DNA of 64,000 nucleotides from Xanthobacteraceae bacterium (GCA_019750915.1 JAIENY010000067.1:1-64000); one strand, 5' to 3'. Shown: positions 20,766-32,221, numbered from the stretch's first letter. Program-made: numbers and translations. The notes: generated from the letters alone by a model not told the origin.

Positions 20766-21095
20766 ATGAGCATCTACGAATTGCGCGTCTATCGCTGTCT
20801 GCCGGGCAAGCTGCCGGCGCTTCTGAATCGGTTCGAAACCAAGACCACCAAGATCTGGGAAAAGCATGGCATCAAGCAGGCCGGCTTTTTCACGACCCTG
20901 ATTGGGGAATCCAGCGTCGATCTCACATACCTGCTCGAGTGGGAATCGCTCGCGGACCGCGAAAAGAAGTGGAACGCCTTTCAGGCTGATCCGGAGTGGA
21001 TCAAGGAGCGCGCCGAATCCGAGAAGGATGGCCAGATCGTCGCCAACATCGCCAGCCAGATCCTGAAGCCGACCACGTTCTCGTCGGTAAAGTGA
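20766..21095 (+). CDS. NIPSNAP family protein
   Basis: A 109-residue single-domain protein of the NIPSNAP family (dimeric alpha/beta-barrel fold). Seen: the N-terminal MSIYELRVYRCLPGKLPALLNRFE and the central LIWEW-like stretch TYLLEWESLADREKKWNAFQADPEW, both characteristic. The molecular role of bacterial NIPSNAP proteins is not well defined. A good AGGTCCT site precedes the ATG. The stop overlaps the GTG of the next gene (GTGA), so it is translationally coupled to a glyoxalase-like protein. Confidence 0.88.
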   Translation: MSIYELRVYRCLPGKLPALLNRFETKTTKIWEKHGIKQAGFFTTLIGESSVDLTYLLEWESLADREKKWNAFQADPEWIKERAESEKDGQIVANIASQILKPTTFSSVK

Positions 21096-21994
21096 AAGAT
21101 CGGCCGGACACATGGTCGAGGCCGCGCGGTCTCGACCACATCGTTCACGTCGTCGGCGACCTGGACAATGCGGCTGAGTTATATCGGCGTTGTGGCTTTC
21201 AGGTCAGCGGACGTAACAGGCATCCGTGGGGAACCCACAACTGCGTTGTGCAGTTCGACAATTTCTACATCGAGCTTCTGACGGTCGCAGAACCCGAGCT
21301 GATCCCCCCGCACGCGGCACACCAGTTTTCCTTTGGCGCCTTCAACCGCGATTTTCTCGATCGGGGGCAGGGATTAAGCATGGTCCTCCTCAAGAGCACC
21401 GATGCACGTGAGGACGCCCGTCAGTTTCGGGAGGCGGCAATTGGCGATTTCGATGTTTTTGACTTCGAGCGCCAGGGCATCGGGCCGGACGGCAAGCCGC
21501 TCATCCTCGCATTTTCGCTCGCCTTTGCGAGGGACGTCATGTCGCCGCACGCCGGTTTCGGGACGTGCCAGCACCACTTTCCGCAGAACTTCTGGAATGC
21601 TGCGCGACAGGTTCACGATAACGGCACGCGCGGAATTGGAGGCGTAATCCTGACCGCCGACAATCCGGCGGATCATCACATTTTTCTCAGCTCCTTCACC
21701 GGCGTGCGGCTGCTGCATTCGAATTCAATCGGTGTGAGATCACGGACGCCGCTTGGCGATTTGGAGATCATGGAAGCACCAAGCTTTCGCGATCAGTTTG
21801 GTGTCGTTCCGAAGGTTGTCGGCGAGGGTGCGTCATTTGCCGGGGTGCGGCTGCTGGTTGCGGATCTCACCAAACTCGAAGAGCATCTGCGCACAACAAA
21901 CGTTGCCCATCACCGCCATGTTGGCCGTGTGGTCGTCCGGTCGGAAGATGCGTTCGGCGCAACCCTGATTTTCGAACAGAGCGCCGGACATTAA
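21092..21994 (+). CDS. VOC / glyoxalase-like domain protein
   Basis: About 300 residues with a glyoxalase-like (VOC, PF13468-type) fold: GLDHIVHVVGDLDNAAELYRRCGFQVSGR, then WGTHNCVVQFDNFYIELLTV as the paired metal-site strands, and a second repeat from about 180 (GIGGVILTADNPADHHIFLSSFTGVR). Related proteins include dioxygenases and lyases; the substrate is unknown. The track start (20996) lies inside the NIPSNAP gene. GTG 21092 overlaps its stop (GTGA) and puts the first VOC motif close to the N-terminus. The two genes probably work on one compound. Confidence 0.85.
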   Translation: MKDRPDTWSRPRGLDHIVHVVGDLDNAAELYRRCGFQVSGRNRHPWGTHNCVVQFDNFYIELLTVAEPELIPPHAAHQFSFGAFNRDFLDRGQGLSMVLLKSTDAREDARQFREAAIGDFDVFDFERQGIGPDGKPLILAFSLAFARDVMSPHAGFGTCQHHFPQNFWNAARQVHDNGTRGIGGVILTADNPADHHIFLSSFTGVRLLHSNSIGVRSRTPLGDLEIMEAPSFRDQFGVVPKVVGEGASFAGVRLLVADLTKLEEHLRTTNVAHHRHVGRVVVRSEDAFGATLIFEQSAGH

Positions 21995-22053
21995 CGGGTT
22001 GATCTCGCCCGCTGTACCCGGCACAACACCCGGCAAACAAGGATGCGCTCTCC

Positions 22054-22886
22054 ATGTCACTTACGGCCTCCAAGGTTGTTTCCGTCGGTCACGTCAGGTT
22101 CGGCAATGATCTGCCGTTGGCGGTGATCGCCGGTCCTTGCCAACTTGAAAGCCGCGCGCACGGTCTGGAAGTTGCTGCCGCTTTGAAGGAGATTGCGGCG
22201 CGTCTCGGCATCGGTCTTGTGTACAAAACCTCGTTCGACAAGGCGAACCGCACCAGTGCTTCAAGCCAGCGCGGGCTCGGTCTTGCGAAGGCGATGCCGA
22301 TCTTCGCGGAAATTCGCGAGACGCTCGGGCTTCCGGTTCTCACCGACGTCCATGAGATCGACCAATGCGCCGAAGTGGCACAGGCGGTCGACGTCCTGCA
22401 AATTCCCGCATTTCTCTGCCGCCAGACCGATCTTCTGCTGGCCGCCGCGGCGACCGGCAAGGTCGTCAACGTGAAGAAGGGGCAATTCCTCGCGCCGTGG
22501 GACATGACCAACGTCGTTGCCAAGATCACGAGTGGCGGCAATCCGAACGTGCTCGTCACCGAGCGCGGCGCGTCGTTCGGCTACAACACGCTGGTGTCCG
22601 ACATGCGTGCGCTGCCGATATTGGCGCGCACCACCGGCGCTCCGGTGATCTTCGACGCGACGCATTCGGTACAGCAGCCGGGCGGCAAAGGCTCGTCATC
22701 GGGCGGCGAGCGTGAGTTCGTGCCCGTCCTGGCACGCGCCGCTGTCGCGGTCGGTGTGGCAGGTGTTTTCATCGAAACCCACCCCGACCCCGACAACGCA
22801 CCATCGGACGGCCCGAACATGGTGCCGTTGAAGGAGTTCGAGGCGCTGCTGAAAAACCTGATGGCGTTCGACGCGGTGGCGAAGGA

Positions 22887-22890
<4 letters not shown>
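22054..22890 (+). CDS. kdsA: 3-deoxy-8-phosphooctulonate synthase (KDO-8-phosphate synthase)
   Basis: Condenses arabinose 5-phosphate with phosphoenolpyruvate to KDO-8-phosphate for the lipopolysaccharide inner core, functionally linked to the lpx genes at the left end. The protein has 278 residues forming one TIM barrel. Motifs: [82 protein letters not shown], and [12 protein letters not shown]. It ends in a TAG stop that overlaps the queF stop on the other strand. Confidence 0.96.
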
Positions 22891-24788
<1,898 letters not shown>

Positions 24789-24912
24789 CGGTGGCGCGTG
24801 TACGGGTGTAATTCCTGCCACCAAAATGACGATATGGCGATGCTCATGCACCTGCATTTACATCGCCGTACGCTGAACCGGGTTCCTGTTTAACTCCGTC
24901 GGAAAGTTTGCC

Positions 24913-25464
24913 ATGACCTCCAATGTCGTTGTTATCGTTGGAAGCCTTCGTAAGGAGGCGTTCTCACTCAAGATCGCAAATGCGCTGGCGAAAAGCGCAC
25001 CGGCATCGCTGAAGCTCGACGTTGCGACGCTCTATGACATATCGTTCTTCAATCAGGACCTTGAGGCCAATCCGCCTGCTGACTGGCTTTCGTTTCGTGA
25101 GAAGATCAAAGCGTCCGACGCGGTGATATTTGTCACGCCTGAATACAACCGCTCGATTCCCGGCGCGCTCAAGAACGCGATCGACGTCGCGTCGCGCCCT
25201 TACGGGAAAAGCTCGTTTCTCGGCAAGCCGGTTGGCATCGTCAGCAATTCGCCCGGTCCGCTGGGCGGCGTCAGTGCCGCGATGGATTTGAAGAAACTTC
25301 TCCCGGGCATCGCTGGCCCAATTATGGGGCAGCCCGAAATCTACCTGACCCAGGTCGGCAATTCCTTTGACGAGAACGGCGAGGTGACAAGCGAGGGCTT
25401 CCAGAAGGTGCTGGACCAGTACCTCGCAGCGTTCGCGGCCTTTGTCGAAAAGCAGAAGATATAA
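24913..25464 (+). CDS. NAD(P)H-dependent FMN reductase family protein
   Basis: A 183-residue flavodoxin-fold reductase of the NADPH-dependent FMN reductase / ChrR / azoreductase group. Seen: the FMN phosphate loop VGSLRKEAFSLKIANAL, PEYNRSIPGALKNAIDVASRP (flavin ring contact), and the GGVSAAMDLKKLL region. Likely substrates are quinones, chromate or azo dyes; the family does not tell which. It stands alone between eno and the ftsB-like gene, 55 bases before the latter. Confidence 0.9.
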   Translation: MTSNVVVIVGSLRKEAFSLKIANALAKSAPASLKLDVATLYDISFFNQDLEANPPADWLSFREKIKASDAVIFVTPEYNRSIPGALKNAIDVASRPYGKSSFLGKPVGIVSNSPGPLGGVSAAMDLKKLLPGIAGPIMGQPEIYLTQVGNSFDENGEVTSEGFQKVLDQYLAAFAAFVEKQKI

Positions 25465-25481
25465 CTGGCGCTTTCGCTTCG

Positions 25482-25497
25482 TTAGGCTTGAATTAAC
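25482..25497 (+). promoter_or_regulatory. Possible CtrA box upstream of the ftsB-like gene
   Basis: TTAG-GCTTGAA-TTAAC differs by one base from the CtrA consensus TTAA-N7-TTAAC. It lies 23 bases before the start codon of the cell-division gene. Match to a short degenerate motif only. Confidence 0.3.
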
Positions 25498-25519
25498 CCT
25501 GTCGCAGCATCGTGCGCGA

Positions 25520-25837
25520 ATGGTTTCGCGCGCACGACTCAAGGCCATTCTCACCGGTATCGCGTTGTATGCGATTGCCGCGGCCTTCATCGCCTATTTT
25601 GGCGTCAACGCCTACACCGGGAAATACGGTCTCAACGCCCAGGCGGAGCTCGATCAAGAAATCGCATCGTTGTCGGCCGAACTGGCGAATTTGAAGGCGG
25701 AGCGAACCCGGCAAGAGCATCGCGTCTCGCTTCTGCGTTCGGATCGCGTCGATCCGGACATGCTCGATGAGCAGGCCCGTTATCAGTTAGGCTATGCCGG
25801 GCCGCATGACCTTATCCGAATGATGCCCTCGAACTGA
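25520..25837 (+). CDS. ftsB: Septum formation initiator (FtsB/DivIC family)
   Basis: Small bitopic division protein expected to join the FtsQLB complex at the septum. The protein has 105 residues: a short basic N-terminus, one membrane segment (about 9-30, ILTGIALYAIAAAFIAYFGV), then a coiled coil (about 38-80, ELDQEIASLSAELANLKAERTRQEHRV), and the DivIC-type C-terminal motif DMLDEQARYQLGY. The track ORF starts at 25442 inside the FMN reductase; ATG 25520 fits the family. Placement next to eno and pdhA is the usual alphaproteobacterial context. Confidence 0.88.
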   Translation: MVSRARLKAILTGIALYAIAAAFIAYFGVNAYTGKYGLNAQAELDQEIASLSAELANLKAERTRQEHRVSLLRSDRVDPDMLDEQARYQLGYAGPHDLIRMMPSN

Positions 25838-25988
25838 AAAATTTCAAAAACGTTGGCGTTCAATTTCATAAGTTGCGTATCGCTGCGGTGCAAAAATCGT
25901 TTCTTACATTTGCCGCACGACGCGATCCTTCCATGCCGTGGGGAGTTGGAGTAGAGAGATTCCATCCAACCTCTTATCCGGACACCTC

Positions 25989-27032
25989 ATGTCATCTGGA
26001 AAAACTTCGGCGGGCGCGAGCAAGAACGGCACGCAGGCTGCCGGCAATGGCGCGCGCAACACCACAACCAACCTGAAATTCACCAAGGACGAGGAGCTGA
26101 AGGCGCTCCGCGACATGCTGCTGATCCGGCGTTTCGAAGAAAAGGCGGGACAGCTTTACGGCATGGGCGCGATCGGCGGTTTCTGTCACTTGTATATCGG
26201 CCAGGAAGCGGTCGTTGTTGGTATGCAGATGGCGCTGAAAGAGGGTGATCAGATCATCACCAGCTATCGCGATCACGGTCACATGATCGCTGCGGCGATG
26301 GACCCGAAAGGTGTCATGGCTGAACTGACGGGGCGCCGGTCCGGCTATTCCAAGGGCAAGGGCGGCTCCATGCACATGTTCAGCAAGGAGAAGAATTTCT
26401 ACGGCGGTCACGGCATTGTTGGTGCTCAGGTTCCGCTCGGCACGGGTCTGGCGTTCGCAAATCGCTATCGCGGCAACAACAACGTCAGCGTTGCCTATTT
26501 CGGCGATGGCGCGGCAAACCAGGGCCAGGTCTATGAGAGCTTCAATATGGCCGAGCTGTGGAAGCTGCCGGTCATTTACGTGATCGAGAACAACCGGTAC
26601 GCGATGGGCACCTCGGTGTCGCGCTCGTCCGCTCAGACCGATTTTTCAAAGCGCGGTCTGTCCTTCAACATTCCGGGCGAGCAGGTCGACGGTATGGATG
26701 TCCGCGCGGTCCGCGCTGCCGCCGAGAAGGCTGTGCAGTGGTGCCGCGAAGGCAATGGGCCTTACATCCTCGAAATGCAGACCTACCGCTATCGCGGTCA
26801 CTCGATGTCCGATCCGGCAAAATACCGCACGCGTGAAGAAGTCGAGAAGGTGCGCCACGATCAGGACCCGATCGAGCAGGTGCGAAATCGTCTGCTTGAG
26901 TTGAAGGTGAGCGAATCCGATCTGAAGGCGATCGATGCGGAGGTTCGCGACATCGTCAATGCAGCCGCCGACTTTGCTCAACATGATGCAGAGCCGGATG
27001 TCTCCGAACTCTACACAGACATTTACCGCTAA
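25989..27032 (+). CDS. pdhA: Pyruvate dehydrogenase E1 component, alpha subunit
   Basis: Thiamine diphosphate-dependent decarboxylase subunit of the pyruvate dehydrogenase complex. The protein has 347 residues. Seen: a basic, low-complexity N-terminus (about 1-30), the E1 alpha core ([32 protein letters not shown]), and the TPP/magnesium motif [20 protein letters not shown] with the closing ENN. Also seen is the phosphorylation-loop equivalent [18 protein letters not shown] 25989 is preferred to the track start at 25938. It heads the pdhA-pdhB-pdhC run, with 17- and 15-base gaps. Confidence 0.95.
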   Translation: MSSGKTSAGASKNGTQAAGNGARNTTTNLKFTKDEELKALRDMLLIRRFEEKAGQLYGMGAIGGFCHLYIGQEAVVVGMQMALKEGDQIITSYRDHGHMIAAAMDPKGVMAELTGRRSGYSKGKGGSMHMFSKEKNFYGGHGIVGAQVPLGTGLAFANRYRGNNNVSVAYFGDGAANQGQVYESFNMAELWKLPVIYVIENNRYAMGTSVSRSSAQTDFSKRGLSFNIPGEQVDGMDVRAVRAAAEKAVQWCREGNGPYILEMQTYRYRGHSMSDPAKYRTREEVEKVRHDQDPIEQVRNRLLELKVSESDLKAIDAEVRDIVNAAADFAQHDAEPDVSELYTDIYR

Positions 27033-27049
27033 GCGCGAGCGAGACTCCC

Positions 27050-28447
27050 ATGCCAATCCAAGTTCTGATGCCTGCGCTTTCGCCCACGATGGAGAAGGGT
27101 AACCTTGCCAAGTGGCTCAAGAAGGAAGGCGAGACGATCAAGTCTGGCGATGTGATCGCCGAGATCGAGACTGACAAGGCGACGATGGAAGTCGAGGCGA
27201 CCGACGAAGGCACGCTCGGCAAAATTCTCGTTCCCGAAGGAACCGCCGACGTGGCGGTGAATACGCCGATCGCAACCATTCTCGGCGACGGTGAAAGTGC
27301 CGCCGACCTCGGTAAGGCCGAGGCCCCGGCGCCTCAGCAGAAGGCTGCAGAGTCCTCGCCGCCTGCGGCGGAAAAGACTGCCGAGGCTCCGCCACCAAAG
27401 GCCGCTGCGCCTGAAGCGCCGGCGGCGGCCGCGGCGCCCGATCCGGATATTCCGGCGGGCACCGAAATGGTGACGATGACGGTGCGCGAGGCGTTGCGCG
27501 ATGCGATCGCCGAAGAAATGCGCCGCGATCCCGACGTTTTCATCATGGGCGAGGAAGTCGCCGAATATCAGGGCGCCTACAAGATCACGCAGGGCGTTTT
27601 GCAGGAGTTCGGAGACAAGCGCGTGATCGACACGCCAATTACCGAACACGGCTTCGCCGGCGTCGGTATCGGCGCGGCGATGGCGGGCCTCAAACCGATC
27701 GTCGAGTTCATGACTTTCAACTTCGCCATGCAGGCGATGGATCAGATCATCAACTCGGCGGCAAAGACGCTTTACATGTCTGGCGGTCAGATGGGCTGTT
27801 CGATCGTGTTCCGTGGCCCGAACGGCGCCGCGGCGCGTGTGGCGGCCCAGCACAGTCAGGACTACACCGCCTGGTATTCCCAGATTCCGGGGCTCAAGGT
27901 CATCGCGCCTTACAGCGCAGCTGACGCAAAGGGATTGCTCAAGGCCGCGATCCGCGATCCGAACCCGGTGATCTTCCTCGAGAACGAAATCCTCTACGGC
28001 CACACCGGTGAGGTGCCGAAGCTCGACGATTACGTGCTGCCGATCGGCAAGGCGCGTATCGCGCGTGTCGGCAGCCATGTCACCATCATTGCGTGGTCGA
28101 ACGGCATGACCTACGCGCTGAAGGCGGCGGAGGAACTGGCAAAGGAAGGCATCGAGGCGGAAGTGATCGATCTGCGCACCATCCGCCCGATGGACACCGA
28201 AACCATTGTCGAGTCGGTCAAGAAGACCGGCCGCGCGGTGGTGGTCGAGGAGGGCTGGGCGCAGTCCGGTGTGGCGTCGGAAGTCGCGACCCGCCTGATG
28301 GAGCACGCCTTCGACTACCTTGATGCCCCGGTCGCGCGCGTTACCGGTAAGGACGTTCCGATGCCTTACGCAGCCAACCTCGAAAAGCTGGCGCTGCCGT
28401 CGGTCGCTGAAGTCGTCGAGGCTGCAAAAGCCGTTTCATATCGCTAA
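27050..28447 (+). CDS. pdhB: Pyruvate dehydrogenase E1 component, beta subunit with N-terminal lipoyl domain
   Basis: The protein has 465 residues. It starts with a lipoyl domain (about 1-80) whose modified lysine is in [13 protein letters not shown]. An Ala/Pro/Lys linker (85-140) follows, then the E1 beta transketolase core ([56 protein letters not shown]-terminal [17 protein letters not shown]). A lipoylated E1 beta is typical of Alphaproteobacteria and absent from E. coli-type complexes. The first 220 bases are strongly similar to the 5' end of pdhC. Confidence 0.96.
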   Translation: MPIQVLMPALSPTMEKGNLAKWLKKEGETIKSGDVIAEIETDKATMEVEATDEGTLGKILVPEGTADVAVNTPIATILGDGESAADLGKAEAPAPQQKAAESSPPAAEKTAEAPPPKAAAPEAPAAAAAPDPDIPAGTEMVTMTVREALRDAIAEEMRRDPDVFIMGEEVAEYQGAYKITQGVLQEFGDKRVIDTPITEHGFAGVGIGAAMAGLKPIVEFMTFNFAMQAMDQIINSAAKTLYMSGGQMGCSIVFRGPNGAAARVAAQHSQDYTAWYSQIPGLKVIAPYSAADAKGLLKAAIRDPNPVIFLENEILYGHTGEVPKLDDYVLPIGKARIARVGSHVTIIAWSNGMTYALKAAEELAKEGIEAEVIDLRTIRPMDTETIVESVKKTGRAVVVEEGWAQSGVASEVATRLMEHAFDYLDAPVARVTGKDVPMPYAANLEKLALPSVAEVVEAAKAVSYR

Positions 28448-28462
28448 CGCAGGTCCAAGATT

Positions 28463-29836
28463 ATGCCGATCAATATCCTGATGCCTGCACTTTCGCCCAC
28501 GATGGAAAAGGGCAACCTTGCCAAGTGGCTCAAGAAGGAAGGCGACAAGGTCAAGTCCGGCGACGTGATCGCCGAGATCGAAACCGACAAGGCGACGATG
28601 GAAGTCGAAGCCGTCGACGAGGGCACGATCGCCAAGATCGTCGTTCCAGAAGGAACGGCTGACGTGCCGGTCAACGATGTGATCGCGGTTCTCGCCGGCG
28701 ACGGCGAGGACGTGAAAGCCGCCGCCAGCGGCGCCGGCGCATCCGCGCCGCCGAAATCGCCTGAAGCGCCCAAGGAGACTTCCAAGGAGGCTCCCAAGGC
28801 TGCCGCTCCCGCACCCACGCCTGTTGCGGCAAAGCCGGTCGCATCGGCTGCCGCTCCTGCTCCCCAGCCTGCTGTTGCTCCCGCACCCGCGCCGCAGGGC
28901 AACGGTGCACGCACGTTCGCCTCGCCGCTGGCGAAGCGCCTTGCCAAGGAGGCTGGCATCGATGTGTCGCGCGTCAGCGGTACCGGCCCACACGGCCGCG
29001 TCGTCGCCCGCGACATCAACGAGGCCAAGTCAGGCAAGGGCCTGAAGCCGGCCGCATCGCCCGCTGCCGGTGGTGCGCCTGCGTTCGCGCCTGGACCGTC
29101 GGACGCGCAAATCATGTCGCTGTTCAGCAAGGACAGCTACGAGGCCATTCCGCACGATCAGATGCGCAAGGTCATCGCGCAGCGTCTGTCAGCGTCCGAT
29201 CGCGACATCCCGCAATATTATCTTACGGCAGACTGCGACATCGGTAAGCTTGTTACGGCGCGTGAAGAGATCAACGCGCTCGCCCCCAAGGACAAGGACG
29301 GAAAGCCGGCCTATCGGCTCTCGATCAACGACTTCGTCATCAAGGCGCTGGCGATGGCGTTGCAACGCGTGCCCGACGCCAACGTGACGTGGACCGACGA
29401 GGCGATGCTGCGCCATAAGGTATCCGATGTGAGCGTGGCGGTGTCGATCCCGACCGGGCTGATTACGCCAATCATCCGTAACGCGCACGTCAAGTCTGTC
29501 GCGCAGATTTCCGCCGACATGCGCGATCTTGCGTCGCGTGCCAAGGCCCGCAAGCTCAAGCCCGAGGAATATCAGGGCGGCTCGACTGCGGTGTCCAACC
29601 TCGGCATGTACGGCATGAAGCAGTTCACCGCTGTCATCAACCCGCCGCAGACAACGATCCTTGCGGTTGGCATGAACGAGGAACGTCCGGTCGTTCGCAA
29701 CGGCAAGATCGAGATCGCCAACATCATGACGGTGACGCTGACCTGCGATCATCGTGCGATGGATGGCGCGCTCGGCGCCCAGCTTCTCAGCGCGTTCAGG
29801 CTGCTGATCGAAAATCCGGTGATGATGGTGGTGTAA
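28463..29836 (+). CDS. pdhC: Dihydrolipoamide acetyltransferase (pyruvate dehydrogenase E2)
   Basis: Core of the PDH complex; transfers acetyl groups to CoA. The protein has 457 residues. Domains: lipoyl (1-80, lysine in [11 protein letters not shown]), a long Ala/Pro linker (85-150), the peripheral-subunit-binding domain ([35 protein letters not shown]), a second linker, and the catalytic domain ending in the acetyltransferase motif [12 protein letters not shown]. Also called aceF. It is followed by a short palindrome, and lpd is about 970 bases further on, after an inverted gene. Confidence 0.96.
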   Translation: MPINILMPALSPTMEKGNLAKWLKKEGDKVKSGDVIAEIETDKATMEVEAVDEGTIAKIVVPEGTADVPVNDVIAVLAGDGEDVKAAASGAGASAPPKSPEAPKETSKEAPKAAAPAPTPVAAKPVASAAAPAPQPAVAPAPAPQGNGARTFASPLAKRLAKEAGIDVSRVSGTGPHGRVVARDINEAKSGKGLKPAASPAAGGAPAFAPGPSDAQIMSLFSKDSYEAIPHDQMRKVIAQRLSASDRDIPQYYLTADCDIGKLVTAREEINALAPKDKDGKPAYRLSINDFVIKALAMALQRVPDANVTWTDEAMLRHKVSDVSVAVSIPTGLITPIIRNAHVKSVAQISADMRDLASRAKARKLKPEEYQGGSTAVSNLGMYGMKQFTAVINPPQTTILAVGMNEERPVVRNGKIEIANIMTVTLTCDHRAMDGALGAQLLSAFRLLIENPVMMVV

Positions 29837-29843
29837 ATGCTTT

Positions 29844-29869
29844 GTCTCTCCCCGTTCACGGGGAGAGAC
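29844..29869. repeat. Short GC-rich palindrome between pdhC and the ModA-like gene
   Basis: GTCTCTCCCCG-TTCA-CGGGGAGAGAC, a perfect 11-bp stem 8 bases after the pdhC stop, in the convergent gap with the ModA-like gene. It may act as a terminator hairpin, but there is no good T-run on either side. Similar ctctccccg...cggggagag palindromes are common between genes in Rhizobiales, so it may be one copy of a dispersed element. Confidence 0.65.
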
Positions 29870-29889
29870 AGTTGTACTCTGGCGGCTGC

Positions 29890-30651
29890 TTATGCCGGAT
29901 CCAATCCCTTCGCCTTGAACACGGCTGTTGCTTCCGGCGATTTCAGAAATTCGATGAAAGCACGCACGGCTGCGCCTTCGTCGGTGTCGGCGTCGAGTCC
30001 CGCGGCAAACGTGGTGATGTTGTTCAGGTCGCCCGGCAGAACGCCAACCACATCGACGCCTTGAGCGCCCATCACCTCAGGGGTCTGCTGAATCGCCAGT
30101 TCCACTTCGCCGCTCGCGACCAGGTTGGCGGCATTGCCGCCCGCCGGTGGATGCTTGGTCTTGGACTTGACCGCATCGGCGATACCGAGGCGCTCCAGCA
30201 GCTTTCCGACATAGACGCCGCTTGCGCCGCCCGCCGCCGGGTCCGAATAGGCGATCGACTTCGCGTGCAGTACGGCATTTTTGAACGCGTCCGGGGTCGA
30301 GATGTCCGGCTTGGGTGCGCCGGTTTTCACCACGACCGCAATGCCGGATGAGACGAGGGGAGTGACCGTGGCAGAGGCCTTGCCGTCCTTCGCCAGTCCC
30401 TGAAGAAGGGGCGGCGTCAGGATGAGCACATCGGCCTTTTCGTCGTTTTGCACGCGCTTGGCCAGGGCTGCTGCAGTGCCAAAGGTAATGGCAAGTTTGT
30501 TGCCGCTCTTCTTCTCATAGACCGGGGTCAGCTCTTTCATGGCCGTTTCAACCGCGATGGTGCTGAACACCTTCAGTTCAGCGGCCGAAGCGATGGTTGG
30601 CAGTACAACCGATGCTGCGGTCGCGACGATCCAGCACGTTATTTTTGTCAT
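29890..30651 (-). CDS. Periplasmic ModA-like substrate-binding protein (orphan)
   Basis: The protein has 253 residues with a clear signal peptide (MTKITCWIVATAASVVLPTIASAA). It is a type 2 periplasmic binding fold of the ModA/extracellular solute-binding group: LKVFSTIAVETAMKELTPVYEKKSGNKLAITFGTAAALAKRV resembles the oxyanion-binding N-terminus of ModA. No permease or ATPase gene is nearby, so it is not part of a complete transporter here. The ligand could be molybdate, tungstate or another small anion; this cannot be settled from sequence. It is inserted on the opposite strand between pdhC and lpd, with a palindrome in its promoter region. Confidence 0.78.
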   Translation of the reverse strand: MTKITCWIVATAASVVLPTIASAAELKVFSTIAVETAMKELTPVYEKKSGNKLAITFGTAAALAKRVQNDEKADVLILTPPLLQGLAKDGKASATVTPLVSSGIAVVVKTGAPKPDISTPDAFKNAVLHAKSIAYSDPAAGGASGVYVGKLLERLGIADAVKSKTKHPPAGGNAANLVASGEVELAIQQTPEVMGAQGVDVVGVLPGDLNNITTFAAGLDADTDEGAAVRAFIEFLKSPEATAVFKAKGLDPA

Positions 30652-30694
30652 GTCATTTCCCCGGCGAAGTGTTTTCGTTGCGATAATTACAATG

Positions 30695-30718
30695 CTTCGC
30701 TGTTTTAATACAGCGAAG
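30695..30718. promoter_or_regulatory. Operator-like palindrome upstream of the ModA-like gene
   Basis: CTTCGCTGT-TTTAAT-ACAGCGAAG, a perfect 9-bp inverted repeat centred about 55 bases upstream of the ModA-like start and about 95 bases before lpd. The TCGCT...AGCGA outer halves recall molybdate-responsive boxes, but the inner TATA halves are missing. The regulator is unknown. Confidence 0.45.
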
Positions 30719-30802
30719 GTCGGGCGTCTTGATTGCTGTTAAGCCTTGTGAGAGACGAACGCTCGGTCCATTTTTCAATAATAAGCGCAAGTGGAGAGGC
30801 CC

Positions 30803-32221
30803 GTGGCTGAGACATCCTTTGACGTTGTTGTGATCGGTTCGGGGCCCGGCGGTTATGTGACCGCCATCCGCGCCGCACAGCTCGGGTTCAAGACGGCGAT
30901 TGTCGAAAAAGCCTATCTCGGCGGTATCTGCAACAACTGGGGCTGTATTCCGACCAAGGCGCTGCTGCGCTCGGCCGAAATCTACCACTACATGAAGAAC
31001 GCCAAGGAATACGGCCTGTCGGCGGAGAACGTCTCGTTCGACCCCAAGGCCGTGATCGCCCGTTCGCGCGCGGTGGTGAAGCGCCTCAATGGCGGCGTCG
31101 AATTCTTGATGAAGAAAAACAAGATCACCATCATCTGGGGCGAAGCATCGCTGGATGGCGGCGGCAAGTTCACGGTGAAGAAGTCGCAGGCCGAAGCGCC
31201 GAAGGGTGCGCAGGGCGAGGGAGCGTATCAGGCCAAGCACATCATCGTCGCGACGGGCGCTCGTCCGCGCGTGTTGCCCGGTCTGGAGCCGGACAAGAAG
31301 CTGGTCTGGACCTATTTCGAGGCGATGAACCCGGACAAGATGCCGAAGTCGCTTCTCGTTGTCGGCTCTGGCGCAATCGGTATCGAATTCGCGTCATTCT
31401 ACCACACGCTCGGCGTGGACGTGACGGTTGTCGAGGTTCTGCCGCAGATCATGCCGGTCGAAGATGCGGAAATCGCCGGATTCGCCCGCAAGCAATTCGA
31501 AAAGCAGGGCATCAAGATTCTCACCGGCGCCAAGGTGACCAGGCTCGACAAGAAGGCCGACAGCGTTGTCGCCACCATCGATGACGGCAAGAAGCCGGTC
31601 ACCGTGGAATTCGACCGCGTGATTTCGGCGGTCGGCGTGGTCGGCAATATCGAAGGTTTCGGTCTCGAAAAGCTCGGCGTGAAAACTGACCGTGGCTGCA
31701 TCGTGATCGACGGGTACGGCAAGACCAACGTGCCCGGCATCTATGCCATCGGCGATGTCGCAGGTCCGCCAATGCTGGCCCATAAGGCGGAGCACGAGGG
31801 GATCGTGTGCGTCGAGGCCATCAAGGGCCTGCATCCGCATCCGATGGACAAGCTGCTGATTCCCGGCTGCACCTATTGTCATCCGCAGGTGGCGTCGGTT
31901 GGCCTGACCGAGGCCAAAGCCAAAGAAGCGGGCAAGGATATCCGTGTCGGGCGTTTCCCCTTTGTCGGCAACGGCAAGGCGATCGCGCAGGGCGAGGACC
32001 AGGGCATGGTCAAGGTGATCTTCGACAAGAAGACCGGCCAGCTTCTCGGCGCTCATATGGTCGGGTCCGAGGTCACCGAGCTCATTCAGGGCTTCGTGGT
32101 GGCAATGAACCTGGAGACGACGGAAGAAGAGCTTTTCCATACCATTTTCCCGCATCCGACGATTTCGGAGACGATGAAGGAAGCCGTTCTCGACGCCTAC
32201 GGGCGCGTTCTGAACATGTGA
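30803..32221 (+). CDS. lpdA: Dihydrolipoyl dehydrogenase (E3)
   Basis: FAD enzyme that reoxidises the lipoyl groups of the PDH E2, producing NADH. The protein has 472 residues. Motifs: the FAD-binding VVVIGSGPGGYVTAIRAAQLG, the redox disulfide in GGICNNWGCIPTKALL, the NAD-binding LLVVGSGAIGIEFASFYHTLG, the second FAD motif GIYAIGDVAGPPMLAHKAEHEG, and the C-terminal His-Glu in HTIFPHPTISETMKEAVLDAYGR. GTG 30803 (VAETSFDVVV) has GGAG six bases upstream; the track start (GTG 30791) would consume that site. It belongs functionally with pdhABC. Confidence 0.95.
   Translation: MAETSFDVVVIGSGPGGYVTAIRAAQLGFKTAIVEKAYLGGICNNWGCIPTKALLRSAEIYHYMKNAKEYGLSAENVSFDPKAVIARSRAVVKRLNGGVEFLMKKNKITIIWGEASLDGGGKFTVKKSQAEAPKGAQGEGAYQAKHIIVATGARPRVLPGLEPDKKLVWTYFEAMNPDKMPKSLLVVGSGAIGIEFASFYHTLGVDVTVVEVLPQIMPVEDAEIAGFARKQFEKQGIKILTGAKVTRLDKKADSVVATIDDGKKPVTVEFDRVISAVGVVGNIEGFGLEKLGVKTDRGCIVIDGYGKTNVPGIYAIGDVAGPPMLAHKAEHEGIVCVEAIKGLHPHPMDKLLIPGCTYCHPQVASVGLTEAKAKEAGKDIRVGRFPFVGNGKAIAQGEDQGMVKVIFDKKTGQLLGAHMVGSEVTELIQGFVVAMNLETTEEELFHTIFPHPTISETMKEAVLDAYGRVLNM

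Noticed and set aside
27029-28306. 425-residue minus-strand ORF over pdhB
   Set aside because: Antisense shadow of pdhB, His/Arg-rich, no family.
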